A stretch of DNA of 64,000 nt from NCBI GenBank assembly GCA_003194525.1, contig NBIV01000051.1, positions 298,140 through 362,139 of the forward strand, written 5' to 3'. Source of the DNA: Gracilariopsis chorda (taxonomy: Eukaryota > Rhodophyta > Florideophyceae > Gracilariales > Gracilariaceae). The notes under the pieces are model-generated. The model saw nothing but the letters and a program-made list of their open reading frames with translations, made no database searches and was not told the DNA's origin. Positions within the stretch are counted from its first letter, which is position 1. Each line of letters starts with the position of its first letter. The position numbers and the translations under genes were made by a program. This document shows, piece by piece, positions 23,689 through 35,616 of the stretch.

Positions 23689-24150
23689 ATGGTGATTGGC
23701 TCGCCAAACTTTTATTTTTTTTCAGGCTCGGATTCGGACAATTCGGAACTCTCTGATTCGAAAGAGGCCTGGCAATGCGTTCCTGGCAAGGACTATCGCG
23801 TGATTGCTGTCAGTCGCTCTGGGAGAGGCTGCAGGGCACTTATGACCTTCGGAGGGTGTATTGACACTACAGGGACGAAGAATGCTTTTTTTTGGTTCAA
23901 AGGAGCATGCCATTATTATTGTCATCTCTCTGATGTCAGGGACACAGTTTTCAAAAATGATATCTGTACGTGTAGCTGTGCCGAATTTTTGAGTTTGAAC
24001 GGCCGAAGTTGGCCGCCGAACTGGTTCGTGGAGCCTGTGCTGACACCAACAGGCCAATTAACGGTCCCGACGAACCCGTCTCAGCCAGATGAGCAATTAC
24101 GTGGCCTTTTTCGATGCAGGAACTGCAGCGTTATTTGCGTCATATTGTGA
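23689..24150 (+). CDS. hypothetical Cys-rich protein or 3' exon
   Basis: An ATG-started frame of 153 codons lies 74 bp after the 772-aa gene on the same strand. It is rich in Cys and aromatic residues (for example CHYYCHLSD, CTCSCAEF, CRNCSVIC) and may bind zinc. A run of T followed by CAG (23711-23725) looks like a splice acceptor, so the part from about 23726 could be a downstream exon, although I could not find a donor that keeps the upstream frame. No family is recognised. Confidence 0.4.
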   Translation: MVIGSPNFYFFSGSDSDNSELSDSKEAWQCVPGKDYRVIAVSRSGRGCRALMTFGGCIDTTGTKNAFFWFKGACHYYCHLSDVRDTVFKNDICTCSCAEFLSLNGRSWPPNWFVEPVLTPTGQLTVPTNPSQPDEQLRGLFRCRNCSVICVIL

Positions 24151-24300
24151 ACGGGAAATTCCGTCGATGTCCAACTTGCCGTAGAGGAACCCGTTTGGTA
24201 GCTATCTTCGTACCCTTGGATCATCCTGAGACTTGCCCAGCTTCGTCTGCAACCCAAGCGTTCGAGCAAAGTCAAAGCACAATCACTACAACCTTCCATC

Positions 24301-24610
24301 ATGATGGACATCCAGGGCGAAGTTAAACAACTTGTCGAAGAAATCAAGAGACTAGGAGACGTCGGACCCGACGGCAAAGTATCGTAAGTTCCGCAATTTC
24401 GCCTCTCTGTTCTGTACGGTCGAATCTAACCTCCTTATCTTCTTACGTAGTGTCAAGTTTGTGAAGTTAATCGATGACGAGCGATGCGGGAATATCTTTG
24501 AGGCTATCATTGGCACTCTCAAGGCAGCCCGTAAGAACAAAGTTATCGATTTTGAAGGCGAATTCTTGCTGAAAGGTGTTCACGATGATGTGGAGATTAA
24601 GGTTCTCTAA
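24301..24610 (+). CDS. Costars family protein (ABRACL-like), two exons
   Basis: Exon 1 is 24301-24383 and exon 2 is 24451-24610, with a 67-bp phase-2 intron that begins GTAAGT and ends TACGTAG. The joined product is 80 residues, the usual length for Costars proteins. Hallmarks are present: VEEIKRLG, a DGK turn, VSVKFVKLIDD across the splice, LKAARKNKV and a C-terminal GVHDDVEIKVL. The domain is a small winged-helix-like fold first known from the actin-binding STARS protein, and ABRACL-type proteins influence actin dynamics and cell motility. Transcript direction is plus, with about 150 bp between the preceding frame and this start. A second ATG directly follows the first, so the true start is uncertain by one codon. 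Confidence 0.92.
24384..24450 (+). other. intron in the Costars gene
   Basis: 67 bp with donor GTAAGT and a T/C-rich end before TACGTAG. The splice restores the conserved V-S-V-K-F stretch, which strongly supports it. Confidence 0.9.
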
Positions 24611-26039
24611 AATGAAGCTCTACTCACCCGGCATTTGACACACTTCACCCGCGTTGACCGTAGGGCTTAGTAACCACATAGAATGTAAAGATGGAAAGAG
24701 AATAACCCGTTCGGATGTCCTGCAGGATCTCTGAGCCGCCTAATTGCACGAAACGACAAATGTTTAGCATTCAGCTTATACAGACGTAGACATGAACAAC
24801 ATTGAACACCTCATTGTCTGAAATCCACTTGAAATGAATGCCCACCAATCTTGATTCCATAACAGCAAAGCATAACCTTCACATATGCCTGCGATGCGAA
24901 TGTCGCCGACCAATGTCTGGAAGACTTGCTGATTCCTACCAACAAACGCTCACACCATGAGGCTTATCTCCAAGCTTGTTCGCTCACATTCTTGTCCACG
25001 AGAGCAGCGATTTCTCGGAACAGCAAGTGTGCAGTTGATCAACGCGATGGATATACTATTCCTTCTCGTGGTAACGAAAGGAGACCCCCAAGAGAAGATA
25101 GCGATTCCAGAAAGAGCGCTTTCATAGAGTGCGCTCTTGTTGTACAGTGGGTGCACGAAGCCGTGTTCCGCTCTAGACATTGTCTGGAGCTATGGCTGAT
25201 TCTAATACAAATCCGTATGAGGTTCGCTTTGCTTAAGATAGATCATGACGCATTTTCTACAGTTCCTTTGTATTGATCTTTGGGCCAGGTGTTTCTTGTT
25301 TTCATCAATTGATAACATCTCTGTGATGGCAGTATTTTATCGTCTGAGCAAAGCACGCGTGAATGCACGCAAGCACGCGCGACTAGCTTCAAGTGGTTTA
25401 TCTCACTCGTTGGAGAAATCCTATTCAAAGCTAAGTGACTTGGCCGATTGGACTTACTAGGGAGAATAGCACGGAGAAAGGCGACCATCTCTCTCTCTCT
25501 CTCTCCCTGGAACAGAAAACACAAGGCTTTGGGGTGAATTTGCGCCTGTACTCTTGCACAAGACGTTGGTCTCCAACATCAATCCACCAGGACGTAACTT
25601 GCACGGCATATCTGCTGGAGGTCTCTTCCTCTGACTGAATGACTCCCGAGTAAGATGCCAACTCGGGCTCAGGGACACGTGCTGTGCAAGGGAAACAGCT
25701 AAGGGTTAGTGCTAAGGGTTAGTGCTAAGGGTTAGAAACCGCTGGCAGTTCGCTAACCTCTAGCTAGCTAGCGGTAGCAATCTAACCCTTAATCTGATCT
25801 GATCTGCCCTAGCTACAGTAACCCTTTACCTTTGGTAGCCTAATACTGTAACACTTGAAAAAAGTTTACACTTGCCCTTGATCATCACGATGTCATACAA
25901 GTGGCATTCACCACCGTGCTGCCACCCTTAGTTGCTCTCTCTTAAGTCTCTAAGTCTCACCGTACCGACGGTCGAGGGGCAATGCGGTGTCTTTGGCCCC
26001 ACAGCGAACGCAGGCCTCCAAGCCCGTCCTCTCCCCATT
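24611..26039. other. intergenic; CT tract and 13-bp tandem repeat
   Basis: No convincing gene. A short CT microsatellite lies at about 25489-25505. Three tandem 13-bp units with core AAGGGTTAG lie at 25698-25736, followed by more GCTAG-rich and TAACCCTT-containing sequence up to about 25830. The last part is the leader of the Pol III subunit gene; the frame there is open from 25932, but the conserved start is at 26040. Confidence 0.6.
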
Positions 26040-26789
26040 ATGCCTCCGCGCCGCGGCCGTGGCCGCGGCAAGATGCGCGCGCGCCCTCCGCAGGTGATCC
26101 GCAACAGTATAGCTGAATTAGCGAACTATGACGCCAACGTTAAAGCCTCTCTCGCCCAAAATGCCGATGCAGCTCGCGCCTATTTCCCGGTATTTCAGCC
26201 TTCTACAAAGCCCATTCCGTTCCAGCTCACCCCTTCGGAAAGCCGTCAAGTGGAACTCAACAACGCCGTCGTAGCTACTATCGCCGACTCCCCATTCGCC
26301 ATTCAACTCCCCACAACAACCTCACAATCCGAATTACACGCCGAACTGCGCGCGGTTCAAAGCTTTTATGGCACGGCTTCCGCAGATCGTCACGATCGTC
26401 TGGCGCGCCCGTCTATCTGGGATCCAAAGTCATGCTTCGTAATACCGGATGTTTTACCAGTCGAATTGTTACCCGCTTCACTGCGCTCTAATTCTCATCC
26501 GCGGAAAAGGCGCAAGGTCTTGCCGGAGGTGGCTCCAACACAGGAGTCATCTGAACGAATGTTTGATAAGCTTCGCAGTGAAGAAGGCGCTCAGAATCCA
26601 GATGTACTCAACACCAACCCCCCTGAAGACGAAGATGAAGAACAAGAACCCAATCCAGCTGATCAAGGTGATGATGATGAAGACATCGATCAGATCGCAG
26701 ATTACCAAACTGGAATGCATTTTGATGATGATGATGGGTATGAGGAAGTTGAAAGTGGCGATGACGCTGAACCGGTCGTTGCCTTCTAA
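26040..26789 (+). CDS. RNA polymerase III subunit Rpc31/RPC7-like
   Basis: 249 residues if started at the ATG of MPPRRGRGRGK, which is chosen because Rpc31/RPC7 (POLR3G) proteins begin with a Gly/Arg-rich segment of this kind. The middle has a Pro-rich stretch (about residues 55-70, YFPVFQPSTKPIPFQLT) and a helical region, and the C-terminal 55 residues are strongly acidic (EDEDEEQEP, GDDDEDIDQ), as is usual in the family. In yeast and animals this subunit is part of the Pol III-specific Rpc82-Rpc34-Rpc31 subcomplex needed for initiation on tRNA and 5S genes. The family diverges fast, so the call rests on architecture more than on motifs. Confidence 0.75.
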   Translation: MPPRRGRGRGKMRARPPQVIRNSIAELANYDANVKASLAQNADAARAYFPVFQPSTKPIPFQLTPSESRQVELNNAVVATIADSPFAIQLPTTTSQSELHAELRAVQSFYGTASADRHDRLARPSIWDPKSCFVIPDVLPVELLPASLRSNSHPRKRRKVLPEVAPTQESSERMFDKLRSEEGAQNPDVLNTNPPEDEDEEQEPNPADQGDDDEDIDQIADYQTGMHFDDDDGYEEVESGDDAEPVVAF

Positions 26790-27399
26790 CGAACGATGCT
26801 CCTGCGTGATTCCGACTCCCAGAAGGCGTTGCGCTAATCACATGTGCTAAGATTAATAGGCACAATGGGTACAATGACGTGACATGAAACAAGCGATTTG
26901 CTGTGAAACTGTTTTGGAGCAGTTTTCCAGGCTCTTTTGTCAGCAAGTCACACTTTCGTCAACTGCGAACATTTCAGATTGGGGAGACATGGGTCAGCTC
27001 GCGGCATCTGATCGATAATTGCAATCAATCTTCACTGGAGTAGGATTTGGAGTGACGAGCAAATTGGTCAAATCTTTGGAGGCAGTTCCGATAACAATGG
27101 ATCTGAGTTTGATGTTATCTTCGTGGTTTACTGTGTCCCTTAAGTGACAAGGCGGTGTTGCCGAAGACCTGATTCGAGTACGTTTTACCTGTTTGACCGG
27201 TGCATCTAGGAATAAGATGTTTTACTGGGGTGTACTGGCCTTCAAAGAGAGATTTCTTTCGTAAGGAAGTCAGTGTACGTGCAGGATGGTTTCTTAATTC
27301 CGTGCGATGCTTACGGTACATGTCGTATCACTCCTGACAGATTGCGTTTAGCACAGCGAAGGTTGACAGTACTTACCGTCGCTTTGTGAGACCAAACTA
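26790..27399. other. intergenic, no gene seen
   Basis: Only short frames on both strands and no recognised repeat. Confidence 0.5.
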
Positions 27400-28075
27400 G
27401 TGAGTTTGTTCAACACATGCTGTTTTGTTTCCCTACAATTAATGCAGACCGCCTGTGACTACTATCATTTGGCTCGGGTACAAGCCGATCCGCCTTCACG
27501 AGGTGTACCCGTCTTCCTTCCGCCAAAGAAGGAAGCGAAATGGACAGGCGATTGGGTCTCTCACGGAGACCAACAGCTTTTCAGCCATACCGGGACACTG
27601 CGGGTTACCACAAAACGAAGCTGCCGACGAACTTGCAAGGAAGAGCCTTGGTCTCCCCTTAGCGCAGCAGCTCCGGAAAGAGATCGACTTCCTGGAAGTG
27701 AAACAGAGAACCCGCGTCCGTCTTACTAGCACAGAGCCAGTAAGCGAAGTCCCAGGGACACTATCAAAGGTATTGACTCTAAGGAGGGCGCATACAGCTC
27801 TGTCGCAGATATTTACAGGTCACGTTCCGACGCTACATCCAGTCTCCACTTTTCTCAACAATAGGAAATGCTTCTGCCCGCTCGGATATGGGCTCAACAT
27901 GCTCAATAGTGTAGACCATTTCGTTCTTAGATGCCGCCGAAGAGCCGCATCCCGGCGTCGAGAGCTCCCGCCTCTCCGAGAGAGGCAGGGCTCTGACGCC
28001 GAATCAATAGTAAGGACATGGCCAGAAAAGCTGTTGGTGTATCTAGAGAGAGAGGAGTTCTTCTCAATGTAACCC
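27400..28075 (+). pseudogene. LINE (non-LTR retrotransposon) 3' fragment: RNase H and C-terminal zinc motif
   Basis: The frame 27455-28072 contains IPGHCGLPQNEAADELARK, the last conserved block of LINE-encoded RNase H (the usual form has H-x-G-x-x-G-N-E-x-A-D). Further on, CPLGYG...DHFVLRC resembles the C-terminal C-x-x-C...H...C motif that follows RNase H in many LINEs. The reverse transcriptase and endonuclease are missing, and a frame change near 27500 breaks the start. This is a 5'-truncated copy, the usual fate of LINE insertions. A short CA repeat follows at about 28116-28128. Confidence 0.75.
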
Positions 28076-28315
28076 CTACCGTAGTCTTGGAATTAGAGAC
28101 GCGAGCTCATATAAACACACACACACACATCGATGTACAAAGAACCGTGAACTCGATACATAAAAACTTTACCGTTGGCAATCTACATCTCTTCATAGAT
28201 GCTTACCGAAAACCCAACAGCTCAAGAGCTGTTCTAACCTTTCATAACAATACAAAAGCTCATCAAGTTCATCTTTGACGTTAGGCAAGTCTTTTGTTCA
28301 CGTTTTCTGGGGTCT

Positions 28316-28498
28316 GTGGCTGAGGTGGAACGTCTGTGGTCAATGGCTGGTAGTGTTCTGTCGGACAATCGGATGAGAACAAGCCCTCAGTTGTTTGAAT
28401 CTATTTTGTTTTTGCGTGATAATGCGCGGTTCTGGGATGTGGAAGTTGTGCAACAGGCCTTCGAGGCTGTTAGAAAGGAGGGAACGGCGGTGCAGTAA
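28316..28498 (+). pseudogene. hAT transposase C-terminal dimerisation fragment
   Basis: About 60 codons with VERLWSMAGSVLSDNRMRTS and a following FESILFLRDNARFW, which match the conserved end of the hAT-family dimerisation domain (typically FS-x-AG-x-x-x-S-x-x-R-x-x-L-x-P and later LF-L-x-x-N). No DDE catalytic region is seen upstream. The fragment lies 240 bp after the LINE remnant on the same strand and may be a relic of a DNA transposon or of a domesticated gene; the first is simpler. Confidence 0.75.
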
Positions 28499-31400
28499 GT
28501 CTCGGTAGCTTTGATAACATCCTGCATAATGGTGATGTGTATTGGGATTGCGGTTCAGCAAAGTGATGATGGGGATTGCTGTTTTCCTGCCCGGATTGCA
28601 AATCGATGGAAACCCCATCAAAGAGATCCCATCAATTGTAAACTTGCTGCTACACCCACCCACAACCTTCCCATCAGCTTGTTTACACCCCTGCAAACAA
28701 CGTTCCGCTTTTAGCTTGTGTTTCTGGTCGAACAAGAAAGCACTGTAGGAATGTGGGTTGGTCTCTGAAGGGCAACCATCATATGATAGATTTAGGGCCC
28801 ATGAAAAACATAAAGGTCATGTGACTACAATGAATTAGCACTCCGTATCTGTCCAGGCTGAGTCCCATGCAATGAACGGTAAATGCAAAAGATCCAAGGA
28901 AATACTTACAAAAGAAAACGAGAAAGACAGCCTTGCGTCACGTACGTGTTGCGGATTGCAAGGACATGCAACTTCCACTACACCATTCCAGTGCAACAGA
29001 ACTAAACTTCTTGTTCAAGACCAATCTCCTGCATATGATAGAAGATATTTGCGACCAAGTTGAAGGTTTGACAAGTGGAGCTGGATACTGCTGTGTCGTA
29101 ACCTTCGTAGTCATCATTCGATGGTGGGTATTTTTGACAATAGCATCGAATAGGGACGATGATCTGTTCCTGTTGAAGAGGGCAAAAAGGAAGCAATGAG
29201 ACTTTTTGATGGACTACAGGTGTTTGGACTGCTAGATGCTTGTCGATCATCTTTTCAAGAGGGTACCTTTGGTGAGGTTTAGCTTTAGTACATCTAGAGT
29301 TCAAAGCCGTGATAGTCTACATTTCAGTCAGGCTTAGGATGCGGGCATGAATACATAATGTAAACTCGTTCTAAACAGGGAGAAGAAACTCGACTTCGTA
29401 GACGATTGGGGAGGTGACTCGAAAACATACATGTCGTTGTGGAGAGAGTGAGGAGGGGGATACAAGCAACGTTCGGATCTTCTCCCAAATCGCATGGGCA
29501 TACTATACGTCCAAAAAGACTCCATGGACGTGTGAGAAGAAAGTATCTCGCCAGTGTCGCTTTCTCGTATTCTTTGTAGTAAAATGGCACGCTATCTTTT
29601 GGATGCTTATGTGGGAACATAGGTTGAACCACTGTCAGGTTGGTACCGCACGTATTAAAGGCAGAGAAGAGCTGGAACAGGGAACAGGTGTTATCTTCAT
29701 CCACGGATCAACAGCACTGCATGAGGTTGTCAGGATAGAGGGTCAAGAAGAAGAAGAAGAAAGAAGACCCTAATGCTACGAAGTGAATCTCGTAGCCTTC
29801 ATGGATACGACAAATAAACGTAGACACAACCTTCTGTGCCTCTGTAGCGCAGTGACCTAAATTATCTCTCAGACGACATCACCACCGCTTTCGACTGACC
29901 TCAAGAACCTTGTCTTGTCCCTCGATTGAACTGTACATAAACGATATTGGTATTCCATTATTCCATTCTAGGGTTAAGGGGGATAAGGGTTAGCGGTCTA
30001 ACCCTTTAGCCGATACCGTGGCTGTCCAACCATGGAAGGGGATTGAAAGTGATTTATGATTACGTGACGTGCATGTTAAAACATTCACAGAACGAAGAAT
30101 TAAAATGCGCAGGTCAGATGCGTGCCTTCTTGCTCTCGAGAGTTTTCCTGCAGTTGACAGGATAGATGTGTCCATGAGAACGTGCAAATCCATGCAGTAA
30201 AAATACCTGGGTAGCACAGCCAGTAATCATCCTCATGCATGAAATTCGATGTGTGAAGCATGAGTGTGTCAGTCACGAAATAATCGTTCAACCCTTAGGG
30301 TTCTTGCACCCCGAGAGTGTGGACTCGTTGGAATGTGTAAACTATCTAAGAATCACACAAGTGTACCTTCTCCATGCACCAATTGGATGACAGAAAGGTG
30401 CACAGACGGGGTTCTGTGATCCTTGGAAGGACAACACGCATGTTGGAACCACGCTTTGGTCAATTTGCAACAAACTCGAGGGCTTTAAAAGCTCAGTTGA
30501 CATTGTAATCGACTAACACGAAGGTTCCCCTGTAGGTATCCTCACAGTCATTAAGGATCCTGTCCATGGACAAGAGGCACTAGGACAATGTGTTTTGGGC
30601 TACCAGTTACCATCTTTACCCTGCGGTTATAGAGAAACTTTGAAGAACAGTCACTTGGATGTTGGTCGAGGTTTAACCCTCTAAGTACACAGCTGAATAA
30701 CGGGGGGCGGTCTTTTTTCTGCCTTCCATTTCAACGACAAGAGCTACGAATCTAGTGCTTAGGTGGCCGTTTTTAGGACTCTTGCGAACGTATTCATATA
30801 AACCTCAAGCGGTATGCTTGACTTCGTCTTAAGAGGGAGTTGGAAAATATGATACTTTACGGATACTAATTACTGCGGCTGAGTTGGAAAATATGATACT
30901 TTACGGATACTAATTACTGCGGCTCAGATGCGGGCGACTCAAATAAGCATTGCGCTCTCGCACGCAATATGAATCGAAAAATGGTCGGTTTGCGGAACGA
31001 ACAGGTAAGGGTTAGCGGTTGGGTATGCGCAACGTCTCGAATCTCGGTAGTCCAAGCTTTTGTCCGAGATACTTATTCCTGGAGATGATGGATCTTCTGG
31101 GATTATAAACGCACTGTTCCCCAATCGCTGTAGCAAACTCGATCATGGTCCAATATCCAACTAGGCATGCGTATCAGTGGAGCCATGAACGTCTTTGCTT
31201 CATCGTAGTTTGGAAAGGGTTGAATAAAAGAGCAGGCGCGAGACTGTGCAGGACGGTATAACATATGAGACCAAATGTGGCGGTGGAACTAGATAAGTGA
31301 GAAGGTGTGAGGAGGGACGCCACGGTCGCATGCAGAACGGGGCTTGATCATCAAACATGATGCTCGGGAGCGAGAGATCCGTGGCTGTGAGAAATAAGCA

Positions 31401-32839
31401 TGGCGTGGTCAGTCGCGTATGGTGGAGAGATAAAAACGAGATTAGGCGGACAACGCGTATTTGAACATTTTTGTTTCTCCGCGTACTATGTCTACCCAGA
31501 GCAGGCAAAGCAGGTGCCCTTGGGCGCCGAATGATTGGCTTCACGTGCTCGTGCTCATGTCCGTTGGGCCGCACGACTGCGTCACTCCGCCCATTCTACG
31601 GATACGCCTCAAAAATGCGATTACACACTTTGATATTCTGCTGGCGTAACGATAGCTACGAAGTTCGTACTTATGGCAAGTTATCAAGAATCCAGAGAGC
31701 GGGAATCAGTAATTATGTGTTGGCTAGTGCAACGAGTGATAGTTTGCCACAAACATACGCACATTTTCCTCAGTTCACCAAACGTTTGGGTCATCAGACA
31801 GAGTCGGCCGCATCGCAATTTGGCATCCGCCGCAACCTGTCGAGACCAGTAAGAGGTCAATGATAGGCAAACGGTGGAAAGGGGAAACTGGAGACCCCGG
31901 GCAACATTTGGCGACATCCCTAATAATAACTGAGAATAGTTACTGCAAACTCACAACCGCACGCTCAGTAGTTTGTCTCTGCCGTGACCGGGCACGAGCT
32001 TCCAACAGTACAGGTACCGATGGTACGGGAGAGAACTAGAGCTCAGGGAGAGTGGTTGGTGCAGCTGTGACAAGCTGGGTTTTTCTCGGCAGCTAGGTGC
32101 AGAAAAGACCAGACAGGTCTGCCCTTAACTGTCTTATCACAGACGAGAAATCTTACGGTGAAGTAACATGAAGTCAATATCGCTGCACTATACGAGCCAG
32201 AGATAAAGGTGCCGGTTGTGGTTGCGTTGGGCGATCCCATTAGCATACGACAGCACTTGGGGCCAGTAGAACGAGGCGGGCTGGGAGCTTGTCTGCATTC
32301 ACTGGCTGATTCGTTGGCGGTTCTATACCAACACAGAGGGAATGAATCCAACAGCGCATCGAGATGGTTGCAGTGGACGCCAAGTCGGGCGAAATCGGGC
32401 GGTCGGCACGCGTGGGAGGAGGATTGGCGGACGCTGAGGTCACACACGCGCATGGATTGACGGCGGCGGCTCTTGGATTATAACGCGTCGCGGCGGCGTG
32501 ACGACCCACGCGTGCATTGGAAGTTCAGTCTGGAACGTCCACTGCGCGGTCCACTGACGGTATCCGGCCACGCTATCGCTGGCAGATACCAATCACCTCT
32601 CCCCGTCACGAGCCACCACGTCGCGTCACGATTCATGTATCTCCTTTTGGCACTCCTCTCGCTATACTACTGATAAAGCCCCACGCCGTCGTCAGCATTT
32701 AAACCAAACCCTATCCGCTTCATCCCTCTTCCCCGTCGCCACTCACCGCGGTCGCACCTTTTCAACCCCTCTCTCGCTTCCCATTTCTCCGCCAGCCCCC
32801 ATTCTAAACAACTCTATTCTCTAAGCTCCGTCGCGCCAA
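28499..32839. other. long gene-poor stretch with small repeats
   Basis: I see no convincing gene on either strand. Small features: a perfect 9-bp-arm hairpin of AAGGGTTAG/CTAACCCTT with loop CGGT at 29985-30006; the 13-mer AAGGGTTAGCGGT again at 31007-31019; and a two-copy 44-bp tandem repeat at 30839-30926. The 3' part (about 32600-32839) is pyrimidine-rich and is the likely promoter and leader of the next gene. Confidence 0.55.
30839..30926. repeat. two tandem copies of a 44-bp unit
   Basis: 30839-30882 and 30883-30926 are identical except at the next-to-last base. The near-identity shows a recent tandem duplication in otherwise unremarkable DNA. Confidence 0.9.
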
Positions 32840-33349
32840 ATGACTAGCGAGAGGGTGCGATTCACGGAAGCGCATACCGCCAGCACAGTTCCTGCAAAGC
32901 TCAGAAATCACTCCACTCCGGTGCACTCTTCCAACCTCCACGTTCTCCGAACACATCCGCAACCACTTCCATTTGGCGATATGACCCCAATTACCGAATG
33001 TGCCAATTGCTTAAGGCCACTTCACGTCAACGGCGTGCTTTCCTCAATCTGTGAGGGATCGGCGCTCTACTGCAGCCAGAACTGCCGCTGGACCGCACTG
33101 TTGGACACGAGTGGCAGCCGTCATCGTCGAGCGAAGCGAGCTGCCGCGAAGAAGGGAAAGCAAAAGAAACGTCGTCGTGAACCATTGGTATTGAATGAAT
33201 CCGAATTAATTACGGTATCACACTCTGGTGCTGAAACTGACGATGACTGCAATGAAGAAGACAACGCCATATTTGGATACTATTTTAACACAGCACGCCG
33301 TTCAGCTTTCAAAGAAGGCGCCTGGGATGCTCTGCTCATGCCTCTCTGA
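32840..33349 (+). CDS. small C2C2 zinc-finger protein, FCS-like (FLZ-type) finger
   Basis: 169 residues from the ATG at 32840. Residues 54-83 hold C-x2-C-x20-C-S-x2-C-R (C54, C57, C78, C82), preceded by an aromatic residue before C78. This is very close to the plant FLZ (FCS-like zinc finger, formerly DUF581) pattern, where the spacer is usually 17-19 and FCS precedes the last pair. A dense basic stretch (residues 94-115, with KKGKQKKRRRE) looks like a nuclear localisation signal. The C-terminal third is acidic, then ends with a short helical segment. Plant FLZ proteins are adaptors for SnRK1 kinase; whether that applies here is unknown. It stands alone, over 2 kb from other genes. Confidence 0.6.
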   Translation: MTSERVRFTEAHTASTVPAKLRNHSTPVHSSNLHVLRTHPQPLPFGDMTPITECANCLRPLHVNGVLSSICEGSALYCSQNCRWTALLDTSGSRHRRAKRAAAKKGKQKKRRREPLVLNESELITVSHSGAETDDDCNEEDNAIFGYYFNTARRSAFKEGAWDALLMPL

Positions 33350-35616
33350 CTATTGAACAACAGGGATCAGTAACCTTTTAGAACGTCCTTAATTCATCTT
33401 GTGTTTAGCGTCCAAGGCAGAGGTTGCATCTGGTAACGAATCTGTTGTGGCTGTCATTTTCAGAATATGGACCATGGATATAGATTAACTTCAGCTTAAA
33501 GCCCTCCACCTCATTACTCATCCGTGATTGTTTTGTTCTTGCTCTTCAGTTGTAGCACGCGCGCTTGTGCATGCGTGTGAGTGTGTGACTTACTTGGACT
33601 CGATGACATTTGACCTCAACCATTCATCACACCCAACTGCGTCGGACCAAGTAATCGTGTCGTCTGGGCCCACGTTCTTTGTCTTTGCGGCAGTGAAACG
33701 ATTATCATAATCTATTAACATTCACTAAAGACCCTAACATCCTTTTGCAGCAACACATGTTCTGTTATTGCTCCACCGCAAACCGGGGAGATTCTGTACA
33801 GAAGAACTCCTAACGGTTATCCCGCCATAATCGGAGTGAGGTGCGCCCCTCCGCATACCTTTCAAACAGCCTGTTTACCCTACGTGCATCAGGCAAACAT
33901 ATCATGCCTTCTGAATTATTGGTATTCCCTTTGTATCTTCTTCAGCAGTTCATTTGCAACTACCAAGCTGCGAACGGAACGAGCTGCTTGCGTTGGGAAA
34001 CTTGGAGAATGATTCGTTCCATGAATCAAACAAGGATAACTTGTCAGGTTTTGATGGAGATTCCTGTCCTGTGAAGACTCCCGCATGAAGAAAGAAATCA
34101 GTTCCATCTCATGTATATAGACCACCTGTATAGGTGTTTTCCTGGTCCATTCAGTTTCAGGAATACGCTTGTTTTTGATGCAAGATTCCAGATACTTCTG
34201 AACGCTGCACCTGTTTGTCTTAAAATAAGAATAGGATCAGGAACGAAGTCTATATCGACAAATACTTTCGCAGATCCGATTCATTGTCCAGTTACCGATA
34301 ATGAACTGCGAACAAAGCGGCTGTCAACGGATTTCGAGGCAGAATGGAATCTGGCGCATCTCAAACTGCAACTGTAGTTAACTACTCTTCGTGTGTGGCT
34401 GTCGATTGCGCAATGTTCTGCACCGGTTCCTATGGATCTAGCCTTTGCGCGGTTCACGTGAAACTCGCAAGACGGAACTGAGAGGAATGAGGGGTCAACA
34501 CCGACAATCTTGAGAGGATTAGTTCCACCTGAAGGGTTAGGGTTGCGGTGAGTGATGGATCACATTGGAAACCCCAGCGCCTTCACGAACGGCATGTGAG
34601 GCTTCTCATTTTCGAAGTGTGACGAGAACTCTGTGGATGAGAATCAGAGGAACACGTGAAATGCATCAGGAGAAAGGGTATTCTTTGAGAAGTACCAAGG
34701 GATAACCTCCGTTGTCTGGTAAAGACCAAGTGTTGCGAATTGGGTAAGTCACAACGACACTTCCTCTACAGAATGTGCAGGTGCATGGACACGTATATTT
34801 TCTCAACTTTGTTGGGCAGACCGCAGACTCTTAGAATCTTAACGGTCAGGAATCCTGACTCAGGATGCAGTGCAGGAGCTCGCGTGAAATTGGTTTCCTT
34901 TTCCGTCAACGACTCCCCACAGTAATTAGGTTCTCCGTTGGAAGGCTACCCCTGCAATCTTGTTTGTGATTATGAATGCTCTATGGTATTCTGATGGGAG
35001 CGCAGTCGTCTTCCACTTCACATAAAGCTTTTTCTTCGTGACTGATAGTAGTCGCGGAATAATTTCAGTAGGCGGCACGCCGAGCTCCGATTCATTCTGT
35101 GGTATTATGTCTGCAGTCGTGACGGGTATGGTCTTGTTCCTAAAACATGGTTGGTTCTCAACAGGTGAAGCGATTTTGCGCAAGTTATGGACAACGCATA
35201 CGCGGGGGGGGAGGGGGCGGGGGGGGGGGGAATGATACTCGTTGGACAATCTGATAATATGACCTATTCCATGTGCGCCTCGGGGTTTACAGATCCGGTT
35301 CTTCTATTCACTTTATTGGTCAAGAAGACCTGAAGTATCGGGGATTCCTTGATATGGAGTCGGATACTTGTGACACCACAAAAATGCGTCACGCAAATAT
35401 TCTCTACTGGAACCCATGACAGCGGCGTATGGTCGAAGAAGAAACCATTGTCGAATGTCGCAATACCTGAGACCTTCAGAAGACTATCGAGATGGACTCA
35501 ACCCGAACAGCTGGGAATCAACTAATATGTGTTGGATTCAGGTTCCTTGGTAGTAAGTTACGGTTAGCACGGATGTCAAGTCAAGCATAACATACTGAAT
35601 GCGGTCAGTCATGTTC
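33350..35616. other. intergenic; G-rich tract at 35204-35230
   Basis: No convincing gene on either strand. A 27-bp almost pure G tract broken by single A and C bases lies at 35204-35230; it could form a quadruplex. The right end is the 3' flank of the patatin gene. Confidence 0.55.

Noticed and set aside
23615-23725. An intron joining the 772-aa gene to the Cys-rich frame
   Set aside because: The acceptor-like TTTTCAG is good, but I found no GT donor that keeps both frames, so the two are listed separately.
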